This document shows, piece by piece, positions 12,723-21,379 of a stretch of DNA of 21,792 bases. This DNA comes from a virus. Made by a program: the position numbers and the translations under genes. Position 1 is the first letter of the stretch. Every line of letters starts with the position of its first letter. The DNA is taken from positions 1-21,792 of IMG/VR virus record IMGVR_UViG_3300020190_000407; one strand, 5' to 3'. The notes beneath the pieces were generated by a model. It made no database searches, was not told the DNA's origin, and worked only from the letters and a program-made list of their open reading frames with translations.

Positions 12723-12929
12723 CTACTCGCTCTCTTCATCGTCAAGGAACCCGCTTCCCCACTGATCATCACTCGCCTTCAATCGGATGGCTTCGAGCTT
12801 GAGCGCCCGGTCGATCACCCGGGACTTGTCAGTCAAACTTGCCTCGGGATCTTGCATCACCTGCCTCAACAAATCCGAAATCGCCTTCTCCAGGTCAGGG
12901 TTGATGCCGGTGATCTTCTTGCGCCTCAC
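12723..12929 (-). CDS. Small helical protein; possible small-terminase-like candidate
   Basis: 68 residues from a GTG at 12929 overlapping the stop of the upstream gene. It reads MRRKKITGINPDLEKAISDL, then VMQDPEASLTDKSRVIDRAL, then WGSGFLDDEESE. The acidic C-terminus and helical core are typical of a recurrent small phage family of unknown role. In some podoviruses small terminase genes lie near the end of the late region beside lysis genes, so this is one TerS candidate. The link is weak. Confidence 0.65.
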   Translation of the reverse strand: MRRKKITGINPDLEKAISDLLRQVMQDPEASLTDKSRVIDRALKLEAIRLKASDDQWGSGFLDDEESE

Positions 12930-13063
12930 CGCCTCTCCCTCTTTGCCTTGCGTGCCACATTCAGCGCAATCGCCACCGCCTGCTTCTGTGGCCTGCCACG
13001 CTTGAGTTCTGTACGGATGTTCTCACCAATACTGGTACGGGTAAAACCTTTCTTCAAGGGCAT
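12926..13063 (-). CDS. 45-residue basic phage protein (DUF6496-like)
   Basis: Begins MPLKKGFTRTSIGENIRTEL and continues KRGRPQKQAVAIALNVARKA, a pattern common in small phage proteins (I recall DUF6496, not verified). GAGGAG precedes the ATG at 13063. The stretch GGAGTAAATCATGCC at its start is identical to that of the 13067-14461 gene. Its stop overlaps the next GTG. It is strongly basic; function unknown. Confidence 0.75.
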   Translation of the reverse strand: MPLKKGFTRTSIGENIRTELKRGRPQKQAVAIALNVARKAKRERR

Positions 13064-13066
13064 GAT

Positions 13067-14461
13067 TTACTCCTCTTGCTCACGAAATTGTCCGGCAACT
13101 GCACCACCAACCATCGCAGCCGGTCTGCTATACGATTGACCCACATTCGGTAATCTCGCAAGCTGACGCTGCGCTGTCCTTGCCATGCGACCCCTAGGAA
13201 TTCCTAACAACGCAGCCGTTGCTAAGTCTCCTGCAACGCCAGTCATTCTCCCTAACATCGCATTCGTGCCTGCCATTGGTATCGCACCACCTCCTGCACT
13301 TTCCCATCTTGCTCTCAACCTCAGATCCCGACCTAACCTTCCAAGCTCATCAATATCCATGCCGCCTCGACGAACCGCATCACGTTGACTGCCAAGCATG
13401 TTGCCAAGTTGCTCAAGACTGATGTTGCCTTGTTGAATACCATTCCTTCGCATCAAATCTTCAAGAATGATAGTGTTACGGTATTGCGGCCTAAGAGCTT
13501 GGAGACTTTCAGCGATATTTGCATGATTTCGTTGAATGGAATCATCGATCAAGTCTACTAGATTGTAGATTTCGTGGGCATCACCTCGGCTGCTTGTAGA
13601 CCGAGCAGACTCCGACAAAGCATTTCTAAGCCTTTGTAATTGCTCACCTTCTATGCCAAACGTATTAGGCTGCGCTCCCGGCCTCCTTGCTAACCGCTGA
13701 AAGTTATTGATAATGTTGTTTGCCGTCTGCTGCACTGCTAGCGTTGTTGCGACCCCTGGCAATTGGTTTTGTATATTGGCAATAGCGCGAATAGCATCAA
13801 CGGCTTGTGGATCAATATTGAAGATTCTCCCTTGATAAAGATTGTCAAACCGTCTTCCGAGGCTGACGAAACGCCCTCTAAGGAAGTTCCGATTAATTTC
13901 GTCGCGCTGTAGACCAGTGCCTCGGCTTGCAAGTCTATTTGCTAGTGTTTGGTTTTCTTCAGCGTATCCAGTTGCGCCTCTCATTGGCACAGGCTGATCA
14001 CCGCGCACTTGAGCAGGCGACACTCGAAACCCTAATTGCTCTGCCCGCAGAGCTGCTGCTTCGCTGGTGCGAGTAGGAGTTCCAACGACGGAGCGAGCAA
14101 GCCTTGGCACTGCGGTTAAGCCTGGGCCAAGCAGTTCCCCTAAAGCTCTTGCCCCGCTAACCTCTTCTCTAGGCTTTGGTATACCAACTTTTGCCAGCCC
14201 TTTTTCCACCTCTTTAATGGTTGGAAAGATTGTTTCTCTTCCCAAAAACTTTTCTTTTGGCTGATCCGGCTCTCTAAACCCGAGCATTTCCGGCACTTTG
14301 GAAGCACCAAACGTTTCCAGCTCACCAAGACCTCCTGCAAGTCCTGTAGCCATACCGTATAGCGTCGCACCCACTCTTTCCCCAACGCTCGGTGATTCAT
14401 ACATTTCCACGTCGGGTATAAACCTTCCCTTCGGCGCTTCTGGATCTGGCTTGAATGGCAT
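13067..14461 (-). CDS. Internal virion / DNA-ejection-type protein
   Basis: 464 residues. The N-terminal 100 residues are Pro/Gly-rich with a hydrophobic patch (GMATGLAGGLGELETFG). The centre is long and helical, with QLGFRVSPAQVRGDQPVPMR and ENQTLANRLASRG, a pattern I associate with ejection proteins of podoviruses. The C-terminus is basic and Gly/Ala-rich (AGDLATAALLGIPRGRMART). It follows two other helical virion proteins in the same operon. Ejection proteins leave the capsid first and form a channel across the cell envelope. No enzyme motif is seen. Confidence 0.65.
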   Translation of the reverse strand: MPFKPDPEAPKGRFIPDVEMYESPSVGERVGATLYGMATGLAGGLGELETFGASKVPEMLGFREPDQPKEKFLGRETIFPTIKEVEKGLAKVGIPKPREEVSGARALGELLGPGLTAVPRLARSVVGTPTRTSEAAALRAEQLGFRVSPAQVRGDQPVPMRGATGYAEENQTLANRLASRGTGLQRDEINRNFLRGRFVSLGRRFDNLYQGRIFNIDPQAVDAIRAIANIQNQLPGVATTLAVQQTANNIINNFQRLARRPGAQPNTFGIEGEQLQRLRNALSESARSTSSRGDAHEIYNLVDLIDDSIQRNHANIAESLQALRPQYRNTIILEDLMRRNGIQQGNISLEQLGNMLGSQRDAVRRGGMDIDELGRLGRDLRLRARWESAGGGAIPMAGTNAMLGRMTGVAGDLATAALLGIPRGRMARTAQRQLARLPNVGQSYSRPAAMVGGAVAGQFREQEE

Positions 14462-14464
14462 GAT

Positions 14465-16042
14465 TTACTCCCACGTTCCCGGTTTACCACCAATCGTGAC
14501 ACGGTCGCCTTTCTTTAATGTTCCTTCGTTGAATGCTTTAGTTGCCTCTGCCTCGTTGGCAAATACTTTGCCTCCAGCAACTTTGGCTGTAGTTCCTTCA
14601 CGCATCGTTTGACGGCCTCGCGTAATAGCTTCCACAACTTCATTGGTTGTGTAAGGAATCGCTGCTTCCATACGCTTTACCTGTTCCGCTGCCGCATTTG
14701 TCATTTGTTTGGGGAACAAGCCAGACGCAATGACGGCTTCTATCGCTTCTGTAGAAACTCGACGGATATCAGCAAGTTTGAGTGCAATGTCTTGCACCTT
14801 GTCGCCAGCAACCGGATAGAGTTTTTCCATTTGTTTTGACAGTCCCACAAGACCGACTGCGCTGCCATTTGCCTCAATGGTTGCCAAATAACGTGTAAGT
14901 CCAGTAAACAAGGTTTCAATAGCTTTTTGATCGCTTGGCGTTAAACTTCTTGCTCCGTAATTACGCACATAATTGAACATTCCGTCTTTTGTTGTCAAAT
15001 TTGGCAATATCCCTGCGGTCGCGCCTGAAGGCAATTTCATTACTGATTCCATCGACGATGCCGCACCCCGCAGCGCCGTCACCATTCTCTGTGCTATGAA
15101 CATCTGTTGATTTGTTTTAGCATCGCCGCCTTTCGCTCTAATTTCTGCGAGATCTCTCCTCAGTTGTCGTTCTGCTTTCGCACGCTCCTCCGCTGATGCC
15201 CGATTTTGTTGCGCTATATCTTCCCGTGATTTCCTGCCCGCCTCAGCCTCCGCTGCCCTTGCTGCCCTATCTTCTTCCGCTTTGCGCAAATCTAAGGCAA
15301 TTTTCAACGACTCCCCTGACTGGCGCACTTGGTCTTTCAAATCGGCATACACCTTGGCTGTATTGTTAAGTTGCAAATCAATGCCTGCCACGCTGTTGCC
15401 CAGCTCGGCCTTGAGTCGCTCCATCTTTGCCAGTCCTAACTGACGGTCGGTTTGCAGCAACGACATCGCATCTTCAAAATCCCGCTGCACCCTCCTATTG
15501 GTGGCATCGATGCTTTTGAGTTGCTTTTCGAACTTAACCTGTTCGTTCTTGAAGAGATCCCGCCTTCCTTCTGCAAACCCTTTCATCATGCCGTTAAGAC
15601 TGTTGAGAGCATACATCGCGCCTGACTTTCCCGATGTTCCTGCAAGCATTCCAATCCCAACCAGCATACCTGCCAGATTCCGGTAGTCATCCAACTCCAT
15701 CTTGGACGGCTTGAACTCGGGTTCTGCCACCGTTTGCGCGCGTCGCGTTTCCCGTGCTTCCTTGGACCCTATTCCATATTGCTCTTCAAGTTTGACAGCT
15801 TCCCTTGCAAGTCGCTCGGTGTTGGCCTGTTGTGCCTGGATTTTTTGTTCTGTGAGATACCGCTCACGCTCACGCTGCACTGGAAGCTGCGCCTCTGCTC
15901 TCTCGCCTCTGCGTATCCTCTCCCTAAGAACCTCGCTTGGCACCAGCGAAGTCAGATCACGCAAAGCATCCCCAGAAGGCGCTGTTGTTGAAGAAGCCAA
16001 AACTGCACCTTCGCCAGTGCTTGCGGCAGTTGTTGTTGCCAT
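14465..16042 (-). CDS. Coiled-coil internal virion-type protein
   Basis: 525 residues. Three in-frame ATGs (16048, 16045, 16042) are tandem; the last has AGAGG at the best distance. Residues about 45-100 and 150-320 are long charged coiled coils (for example LRKAEEDRAARAAEAEAGRK). A Gly/Met-rich hydrophobic patch LAGMLVGIGMLAGTSGKSG lies between them. The C-terminal part, from about residue 330, is globular with SLTPSDQKAIETLFTGL. The architecture fits a core or ejection protein like the T7 internal proteins, though no similarity to T7 is visible. It overlaps or abuts both neighbours. Confidence 0.65.
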   Translation of the reverse strand: MATTTAASTGEGAVLASSTTAPSGDALRDLTSLVPSEVLRERIRRGERAEAQLPVQRERERYLTEQKIQAQQANTERLAREAVKLEEQYGIGSKEARETRRAQTVAEPEFKPSKMELDDYRNLAGMLVGIGMLAGTSGKSGAMYALNSLNGMMKGFAEGRRDLFKNEQVKFEKQLKSIDATNRRVQRDFEDAMSLLQTDRQLGLAKMERLKAELGNSVAGIDLQLNNTAKVYADLKDQVRQSGESLKIALDLRKAEEDRAARAAEAEAGRKSREDIAQQNRASAEERAKAERQLRRDLAEIRAKGGDAKTNQQMFIAQRMVTALRGAASSMESVMKLPSGATAGILPNLTTKDGMFNYVRNYGARSLTPSDQKAIETLFTGLTRYLATIEANGSAVGLVGLSKQMEKLYPVAGDKVQDIALKLADIRRVSTEAIEAVIASGLFPKQMTNAAAEQVKRMEAAIPYTTNEVVEAITRGRQTMREGTTAKVAGGKVFANEAEATKAFNEGTLKKGDRVTIGGKPGTWE

Positions 16043-16044
16043 CA

Positions 16045-17166
16045 TCATCCTCTAAGCGGTGTGGTTGGCGTGCTAGTCGGTGTTGTCGTCGTCGTGCCGG
16101 GTTGTCCTGCCAGGACGCGCATGTAGTTCTGGAAGAAGTTGCCAAGCAGTTGTTGCGCCTGAGCGTCTGCGGCGTACTGCGCACGGATCGCCCGCTCGGT
16201 GTACTGATCGGCAACCTGGAGGAGTCGCATACCTTGGTTGAGCGTGTCCTCAAGGAATCGGCCTTTCTGCTCCTGCAAACTGCGTTCCACCTGTTGCGCT
16301 GCGGTTCCTCCGGCAATGCCGCGTCGAGACAAATTCTGCATGGCTGCGGCTCGCTGCGCGTTGAGTGCCTGTTGCTGCGCTGCCGTAACTTGCCCGCCAC
16401 GCGCCTGTGCCACAAGTTGCTGCCCTTGCGTTCGTGCTTCTTGCCCCAGCCGGCCAAGTTCCTCGCGCATCCCGCGTGCCTGTTGCGACGCTCGACGGGC
16501 CTGCAAGAGCGCAGGAATCCCTCCGATGGCACCATACCCGAGTGGCGTTTTGACGAACTCACCTGCCTGCTTTGCAGCACCTCGGAGCGCATCCTGAATG
16601 CCACCTTGCGCTTGCAACGGACGGGTTTCTATTACATCTCGCTGGGCTTGCGCGCTTAACGGATCAACTACTGGTAGAAACCCTTGTTCCGAAAATGGTT
16701 GGCGTTGGACACCACCCGCTGCGGTCATTGCAATATCGGGCAGTGCTTGCCTTGGCGCTGGGGGAACTGCTAAATTTTGGGGGGCGGAGGACGGCACAGC
16801 GCCTCGAAATGACGGACCTGTGTCCCCATCGGCAGTCGGTGGCGCAGGATACTGAAATGCACCCTCACCTATATCGCCTAAAGATGTTGCCTGAACCACT
16901 GGCAGCCTTTGCGGCGGCTCAACAAATTCGGTAGCTTCGGGGACGTTGTATGCGTAGTCCGCAATAACATCATCAGGAGGAAAATCCAAAAATTCTGGCA
17001 ACCCTGTTGCAGGATTGATCGTTCCTGACCCGCCGCGTGCCCTGAGCAGCTCGGCCTCTTGCGGCGTGATGTGTGCCAACATGGTATCTCGCCCTCGTCC
17101 AGCGCGACGAACACGCTCGGCCATCTGGGATAGATCCGTCCTCAACAACGCTGGCAACTGACTCAT
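16045..17166 (-). CDS. Helical internal virion-type protein
   Basis: 373 residues from the ATG at 17166, which has AAGGA seven bases upstream; the frame extends to 17214 but would run into the preceding gene. The N-terminal third is Pro-rich and probably extended. Residues about 195-350 are helical with Gln/Ala/Arg-rich coiled coil (ARRASQQARGMREELGRLGQ, then NLSRRGIAGGTAAQQVERSL) and a helical segment LLGNFFQNYMRVLAG. The very end is a Thr/Pro-rich tail. It resembles small core proteins such as T7 gp14 in size order only. Confidence 0.62.
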   Translation of the reverse strand: MSQLPALLRTDLSQMAERVRRAGRGRDTMLAHITPQEAELLRARGGSGTINPATGLPEFLDFPPDDVIADYAYNVPEATEFVEPPQRLPVVQATSLGDIGEGAFQYPAPPTADGDTGPSFRGAVPSSAPQNLAVPPAPRQALPDIAMTAAGGVQRQPFSEQGFLPVVDPLSAQAQRDVIETRPLQAQGGIQDALRGAAKQAGEFVKTPLGYGAIGGIPALLQARRASQQARGMREELGRLGQEARTQGQQLVAQARGGQVTAAQQQALNAQRAAAMQNLSRRGIAGGTAAQQVERSLQEQKGRFLEDTLNQGMRLLQVADQYTERAIRAQYAADAQAQQLLGNFFQNYMRVLAGQPGTTTTTPTSTPTTPLRG

Positions 17167-17168
17167 AA

Positions 17169-20100
17169 TTAGATCCTTAATGCTTTGCGCAGCTTGAGAC
17201 TGCGAATGTTCCACACAGGTTGCTGTTCTTCTTCCGGCGTTCCGTACACACCTTCTCCAGGCTCTTCTGACAATGCTACGCGAGTCGGCGTCAGTTGTGA
17301 AGCACCTACCAACCTTGTTCCTGGCGGGACACGCACTTTTGGAACAGTGGCCGGACGAATCACAAGAGGATCTAAGACGTTGATGTCTGTCGTAATGTCT
17401 GTGATAGGCGGTTCTTCAAACTCTGGCAGTGTAATTTCCTCACCTTCTACTGGTGGAACAGTTGGCGTACCAATGTTGAAGAACGGATCGTCAATAAGCT
17501 CTGGAGGATACTCCAAATCTGGGAACGGTATTGGTTCTCCTTCGGTTTCTGGAATATTGGGCGGTTGCACTTCAATTTCCACCGGAGGTACTATTTCTGG
17601 GGGAGGCACAAACTCTGGCGGCAGTATTGGTGCGCCTTCCGTCGGCGGACTCGGGATTGGTTGTACCTGAATATCCGGTAAGGGAAGCGGAAACGGCAGA
17701 GGGTCAACAAAGGGAAACGGTAACGGCTCTCCTTCTGGTTGAGGCTGCGGTTGTGGTTGTACCTGAATATCCGGTAGGGGCAGAGGTATTGGAAGAGGCT
17801 GAACAAAAGGAAATGGAAGAGGCTCTCCTTCCGGCTTAGGTTGAGGCTGAGGCTGTACTTGGATATCGGGTAACGGAATCGGTTGCACAACAGGATCAAC
17901 AAAAGGAAATGGAAGAGGATCTCCTTCCGGCTTTACTTCTGGTTTATCCTTTCCTTCTGGTCCTGGCAGAGGCAGAGGTAGCGGCAAACCGCCCGGTTTT
18001 TGTGATGGACCCGCGTCCGGCCTCGTCTGTGGTGCAACGTCTGCAACCGTTGTTGTCGCTGTGCCCGTTGGCACATCCACGCGTACTTGCTCCCCTACTT
18101 GCAGCTGTCGCTGTGTTGCCGGATCGACCGCACGCACAGGAACCAACTCCCCGCTCGGTTGTAAAACAAACGCGGTGTTGTTTGCTGCATTGACATCAAT
18201 CACCGTGCCTCTTGCTCGTGCAGGATTTTGTTCTTGTTCCGGGGTTTGCCCTGTAGGCGTAGTATCCGTAACCGTAAATCTACCTGTCGTTGGATCCAAA
18301 CTACCAATGTCTTTGCCTCCAACAGTGACGCGGTTTCCAATAATCACGGTTCCGGCGTCTACGCCAGCAGTGCGGTCGCGGTCGCTTGGCAACAGGTTCT
18401 GAGGTAATTTGCTCAACAAGTCCGCGTCGTACGTAAAAGCACCTGTTGCAGGACGCACCTTCAAACCTTCATTCGTCAACACTATTGCCATTCTGGTGTC
18501 TGGATCTACGCTGATCACCACCCCTTGGCTAGGCAGCGTCGGGCGCACTTCAGGTTGGGGTTGTGGATCGGGCTGAGGCTGAGGCTGAGGTTGCGGAACT
18601 GCCGTGCTACGGCTCGGTAATACGTTGATCACCTCTGGAGAAATAAGGATGTCTGGATCTGGCGGCACTCGTCTTCCGGCCACTACCACACGGTTGGTAA
18701 CCTCTTCCGGGTTAATATTCGGATTTGTCGCCTGCTGATTCAACGCATCGGCAATTGGTTTTGCGTCCTCCCGCTCTGCAAAAAATCCTATCATTGGGCC
18801 AACTGCTGTTGGTCCTGTCGTGATGACAATTCCAAGCACCGCGGCAAGTTGCCGAATCACACTTGATCCTGCAATCGCTGCTGCCGTTTCTGGGGCTACT
18901 GCTTCTATTGCTTGCACCACTCTTGGGAGCGCGTACCTTGCAAGCACTGCGGCTGCTTCGCGAGCTGCTGCGGACTCGGCAGCGCTGAGAGCAACTCCTA
19001 CGGCAGGAGCCAACGCCAATTGCGGAAGTTCCCCAGACGCCAGCGCTTGTTGCCGCGCATCTGCAAGGATAGAACTTACTGAAAGCTCTGCTTGTATTTG
19101 TGTGTACGGATCAGGTGCTGGAACGGGTGTTGGTGTAACCGGCGCTTCCCCTATGAATCCTGCTCTACTTACAGCACTGTCACGGCGGACTCTCTCCTGC
19201 TCCGCTGCTCCACCCAGGCCGCGTGACAACCCTGCAATCGCCGACGCACTGACATCCGCTCCTGTTGCCAGTGCTTGTACCGCACTTGTCGCAGCCGAAA
19301 CAATGCCGCTGTCAAGCACGCGATCTCCTGTGATAGACACCCCACTTAAATTCTGCACTGCGCCTGTTTGAATCAATGAATTGGCAAGCGCATCCTCAAC
19401 TGGCTGCCCTGTAAGCGCCGCTGTGGCTACAGAACGCACCGCATTGTCAACGTAAGGATTACCTGTAAAGTTGGGCACAATGGTTTGCACACCCGCTGTC
19501 GCCACTGCGTTCCGTATTGCTTTCTCTACCGGAACACCCGATGCGACTTGCAACCCTGCTTGAATGATGGCATTCCCAACTACTGTCGCTGCCGCCGCAG
19601 GAACACCCAGGGCTGTTCCTAATGCCGCTCCTGCCCCTGGAACAGCGATGTTGAGGGCAAACGCTACAAGGGGAACAATGGTCGCCCTATCACTGGTGTC
19701 GATGCCCTCAGTGGAAAAGCGTGGCTTGCCATCTGCACCGATATCTAACGCATAACGCGTTCCACCTCCTAATTCACTTCCTGTAAACGTGTTTCCGAGG
19801 TTTATTTCTTGTCCGGTCGGGCCTACACTTGCGCTTCTTGTTTGATAATACCCGTCTCCCGCATCACTAGTCGGAACAAACTCCGACACTTCCCCTTTTT
19901 TAATTTGACTAACGTCTGTGATTCCGGCGTTTAACAGGTTCCGCGCCATGTCTAGAATTACCATTTGCGCGGCGTTCGGCGTCTGTCCGAATAGCTTGGC
20001 CGCCTCGACTGCATTGAACCCAATGTTGATAGACTCTGGGTCATTGGTTAAGGCGTCACGGACATCATTCCCAAATGCGCTTCCCGCAAACTGCGTATCC

Positions 20101-20624
20101 AGATTCGGCACAATCTGGTTGTAGAGCTTGATCAGGTCTGACGCGTTGTAGGATTTCCCTGTTTCCGCATCTTTGAGTTGCAGGCTGGCAATCGGACTTT
20201 GTTTTGTCTCCTCAGCGGCAATACTCTGACGTTCATTCGCTAAATAATTGTCCACCGACTGTTGTGTATATCCCGTAGCCTCTGCAATACGCTCATTACT
20301 TATCCCATATTGTTCTGCTGCGGTCGCAATGACCCGAGCTTTATCTGCATCCGATCCAGTTCCTGCAAGTACGTCTTGAATGAATGTATTAATTTGTTCA
20401 TCTGACACTGAGGGCAATGGCGCAGTGGCAGAGGCAGGAGGTGGAGGTTCAAGATATGCATCGACTATGTCTTGGCTGTATCCCGTTGCTTGCGAAATTT
20501 GTTCATTACTGATTCCATAGGCTTGTGCTGCCGCATTGATCGTCGCGGCTTTTTCCGCATCTGACCCAGACCCCGAAAGCACCATTGCAACGTAGGCGGC
20601 GACATCTTCGTTTGAAATAGCCAT
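17169..20624 (-). CDS. Large repeat-rich virion protein, probable ejection or tail-tip protein
   Basis: 1151 residues, the largest gene here. Domains in order: two ungapped 56-residue helical repeats (3-58, 73-128) joined by a Pro linker; a polar region to 313; a hydrophobic Gly/Ala-rich helical zone (314-475) that could interact with membranes; a second hydrophobic zone (535-615); a Pro-Gln tract (677-691); two related beta segments GVVISVDPD (701) and GTVIDVNAA (806); then six Pro-rich 32-residue repeats (900-1091) and a basic tail. No enzyme motif is seen. GAGGTTGC precedes the ATG. Downstream genes are ejection-type proteins, so a role in DNA delivery is inferred. Confidence 0.8.
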   Translation of the reverse strand: MAISNEDVAAYVAMVLSGSGSDAEKAATINAAAQAYGISNEQISQATGYSQDIVDAYLEPPPPASATAPLPSVSDEQINTFIQDVLAGTGSDADKARVIATAAEQYGISNERIAEATGYTQQSVDNYLANERQSIAAEETKQSPIASLQLKDAETGKSYNASDLIKLYNQIVPNLDTQFAGSAFGNDVRDALTNDPESINIGFNAVEAAKLFGQTPNAAQMVILDMARNLLNAGITDVSQIKKGEVSEFVPTSDAGDGYYQTRSASVGPTGQEINLGNTFTGSELGGGTRYALDIGADGKPRFSTEGIDTSDRATIVPLVAFALNIAVPGAGAALGTALGVPAAAATVVGNAIIQAGLQVASGVPVEKAIRNAVATAGVQTIVPNFTGNPYVDNAVRSVATAALTGQPVEDALANSLIQTGAVQNLSGVSITGDRVLDSGIVSAATSAVQALATGADVSASAIAGLSRGLGGAAEQERVRRDSAVSRAGFIGEAPVTPTPVPAPDPYTQIQAELSVSSILADARQQALASGELPQLALAPAVGVALSAAESAAAREAAAVLARYALPRVVQAIEAVAPETAAAIAGSSVIRQLAAVLGIVITTGPTAVGPMIGFFAEREDAKPIADALNQQATNPNINPEEVTNRVVVAGRRVPPDPDILISPEVINVLPSRSTAVPQPQPQPQPDPQPQPEVRPTLPSQGVVISVDPDTRMAIVLTNEGLKVRPATGAFTYDADLLSKLPQNLLPSDRDRTAGVDAGTVIIGNRVTVGGKDIGSLDPTTGRFTVTDTTPTGQTPEQEQNPARARGTVIDVNAANNTAFVLQPSGELVPVRAVDPATQRQLQVGEQVRVDVPTGTATTTVADVAPQTRPDAGPSQKPGGLPLPLPLPGPEGKDKPEVKPEGDPLPFPFVDPVVQPIPLPDIQVQPQPQPKPEGEPLPFPFVQPLPIPLPLPDIQVQPQPQPQPEGEPLPFPFVDPLPFPLPLPDIQVQPIPSPPTEGAPILPPEFVPPPEIVPPVEIEVQPPNIPETEGEPIPFPDLEYPPELIDDPFFNIGTPTVPPVEGEEITLPEFEEPPITDITTDINVLDPLVIRPATVPKVRVPPGTRLVGASQLTPTRVALSEEPGEGVYGTPEEEQQPVWNIRSLKLRKALRI
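17352..17927 (-). repeat. Six tandem 96-base (32-residue) repeats
   Basis: Each unit of residues 900-1091 begins with Glu-Gly, then usually a Pro-rich segment. Units 1-3 (17640-17927) are nearly identical, with PLPFPFV, then PLPDIQVQP. Units 4-6 are diverged but keep the exact length and the EG start, with no insertions or deletions. Constant length across divergence suggests selection on structure, not drift of a simple Pro-rich tract. Confidence 0.85.
20241..20618 (-). repeat. Two 56-residue protein repeats at the N-terminus of the 1151-residue protein
   Basis: Residues 3-58 and 73-128 align without gaps. Shared features are a VL-[SA]-G-x-GSDA-[ED]-KA block, then [AQ]-YGISNE-[QR]-I, then ATGY-[ST]-Q and a final YL. 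The region between is a 14-residue Pro/Ala linker. Each unit probably folds as a small helical bundle. Confidence 0.9.
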
Positions 20625-20631
20625 TGCAACC

Positions 20632-20970
20632 TCACAATCCTAATGTTGCTGCAAGTTCTTGATGCAGCAGAAGATGTGCTTGCGTCCAGTCATTGAAATC
20701 GTCTTCCTGATTCCAATCCGTGTCAATCAACTCAAAGGGAGAGGCGGTTCCTAATGTCTCTGCCAGCGACAGATGCTGGTTGTAATGCAACAGAAGCCAG
20801 TCATCAAGATCCGTGAAATCCGCATCGCCTAATGGATAGAAGGTTGTCAATTTGTTCTGGTCGGCTAACACATTAAAAAACAATTGATGTTGAATCTGAT
20901 TTTCAAACAGCATGACGCGCAATCCGTCCTTGTCGCCAAATTCCACTGCGGATAGAGAATCCATGTTCAT
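20632..20970 (-). CDS. Small acidic late protein, unknown
   Basis: 112 residues from an ATG at 20970 in ATGA overlap with the fibre-like gene. It is rich in Asp/Glu and Leu (DADFTDLDDWLLLHYNQHLS, then DTDWNQEDDFNDWTQAHLLL). Acidic helical proteins beside fibre genes can be chaperones or assembly factors, but no specific signature is present. It ends seven bases before the 1151-residue gene. Confidence 0.7.
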   Translation of the reverse strand: MNMDSLSAVEFGDKDGLRVMLFENQIQHQLFFNVLADQNKLTTFYPLGDADFTDLDDWLLLHYNQHLSLAETLGTASPFELIDTDWNQEDDFNDWTQAHLLLHQELAATLGL

Positions 20971-21377
20971 GGTGCGTAAAACGGAATCTTTTTTGCCGCT
21001 CCGCTGACTTGAATCTCGATGTAACCTTCCGGCACTAGGAGCAGAGAACTCGTCGCAAATGTTGCTACTGCGGCTGTTGAAGTTGTGAAATTGACACCTG
21101 CAAGTGTTGCCAGAGTGTTGACGCTAATCGTCGTAAAATTGCCCGTGCTTCCGCCGTCTACTTTTTGCCATACTGTTCCGTTAAAAGTAGCCCAGTCTCC
21201 AACACCCCACAGTGTCTCGCCGTTGAGGTTGGTAGTGCCTGCCACCGCAACGACATAGTAGTCTCCCTTGACTCCCACGCTTGAGGTCAAGGTTGGCGTA
21301 TTTGTCGCTGCATTCCATGTCCCTTGGAAATTTAGCGCTCCTAGCGCGTTGACAAAGTACGCGTTGGTCTTGAGCAT
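20967..21377 (-). CDS. Fibre-like virion protein with a Gly/Trp/Thr beta repeat
   Basis: 136 residues from an ATG at 21377 preceded by GGGGAG; a longer frame start is unlikely because it would sit inside the upstream gene. The N-terminal half reads NFQGTWNAATNTPTLTSSVG, then KGDYYVVAVAGTT and GDWATFNGTVWQKVDGG, the carbohydrate-contact-like pattern frequent in tail fibre and spike proteins. The C-terminal half is Thr/Ala/Val-rich. It is short for a whole fibre, so it may be an accessory or adaptor fibre domain. Confidence 0.75.
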   Translation of the reverse strand: MLKTNAYFVNALGALNFQGTWNAATNTPTLTSSVGVKGDYYVVAVAGTTNLNGETLWGVGDWATFNGTVWQKVDGGSTGNFTTISVNTLATLAGVNFTTSTAAVATFATSSLLLVPEGYIEIQVSGAAKKIPFYAP

Positions 21378-21379
21378 GA

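Noticed and set aside
15937-16659. Plus-strand open frame of 240 codons opposite the internal virion genes
   Set aside because: It lies opposite two well-supported minus-strand genes, is rich in Leu/Arg/Cys with no fold pattern, and has no ribosome site.
17352-17927. CRISPR-like array
   Set aside because: The periodicity is 96 bases, inside an intact reading frame, with diverging units and no repeat-spacer structure.
18820-19371. Plus-strand open frame of 183 codons opposite the 1151-residue protein
   Set aside because: A mirror of Ala-rich codons on the other strand. Composition is Ser/Ala/Thr repeats without motifs.
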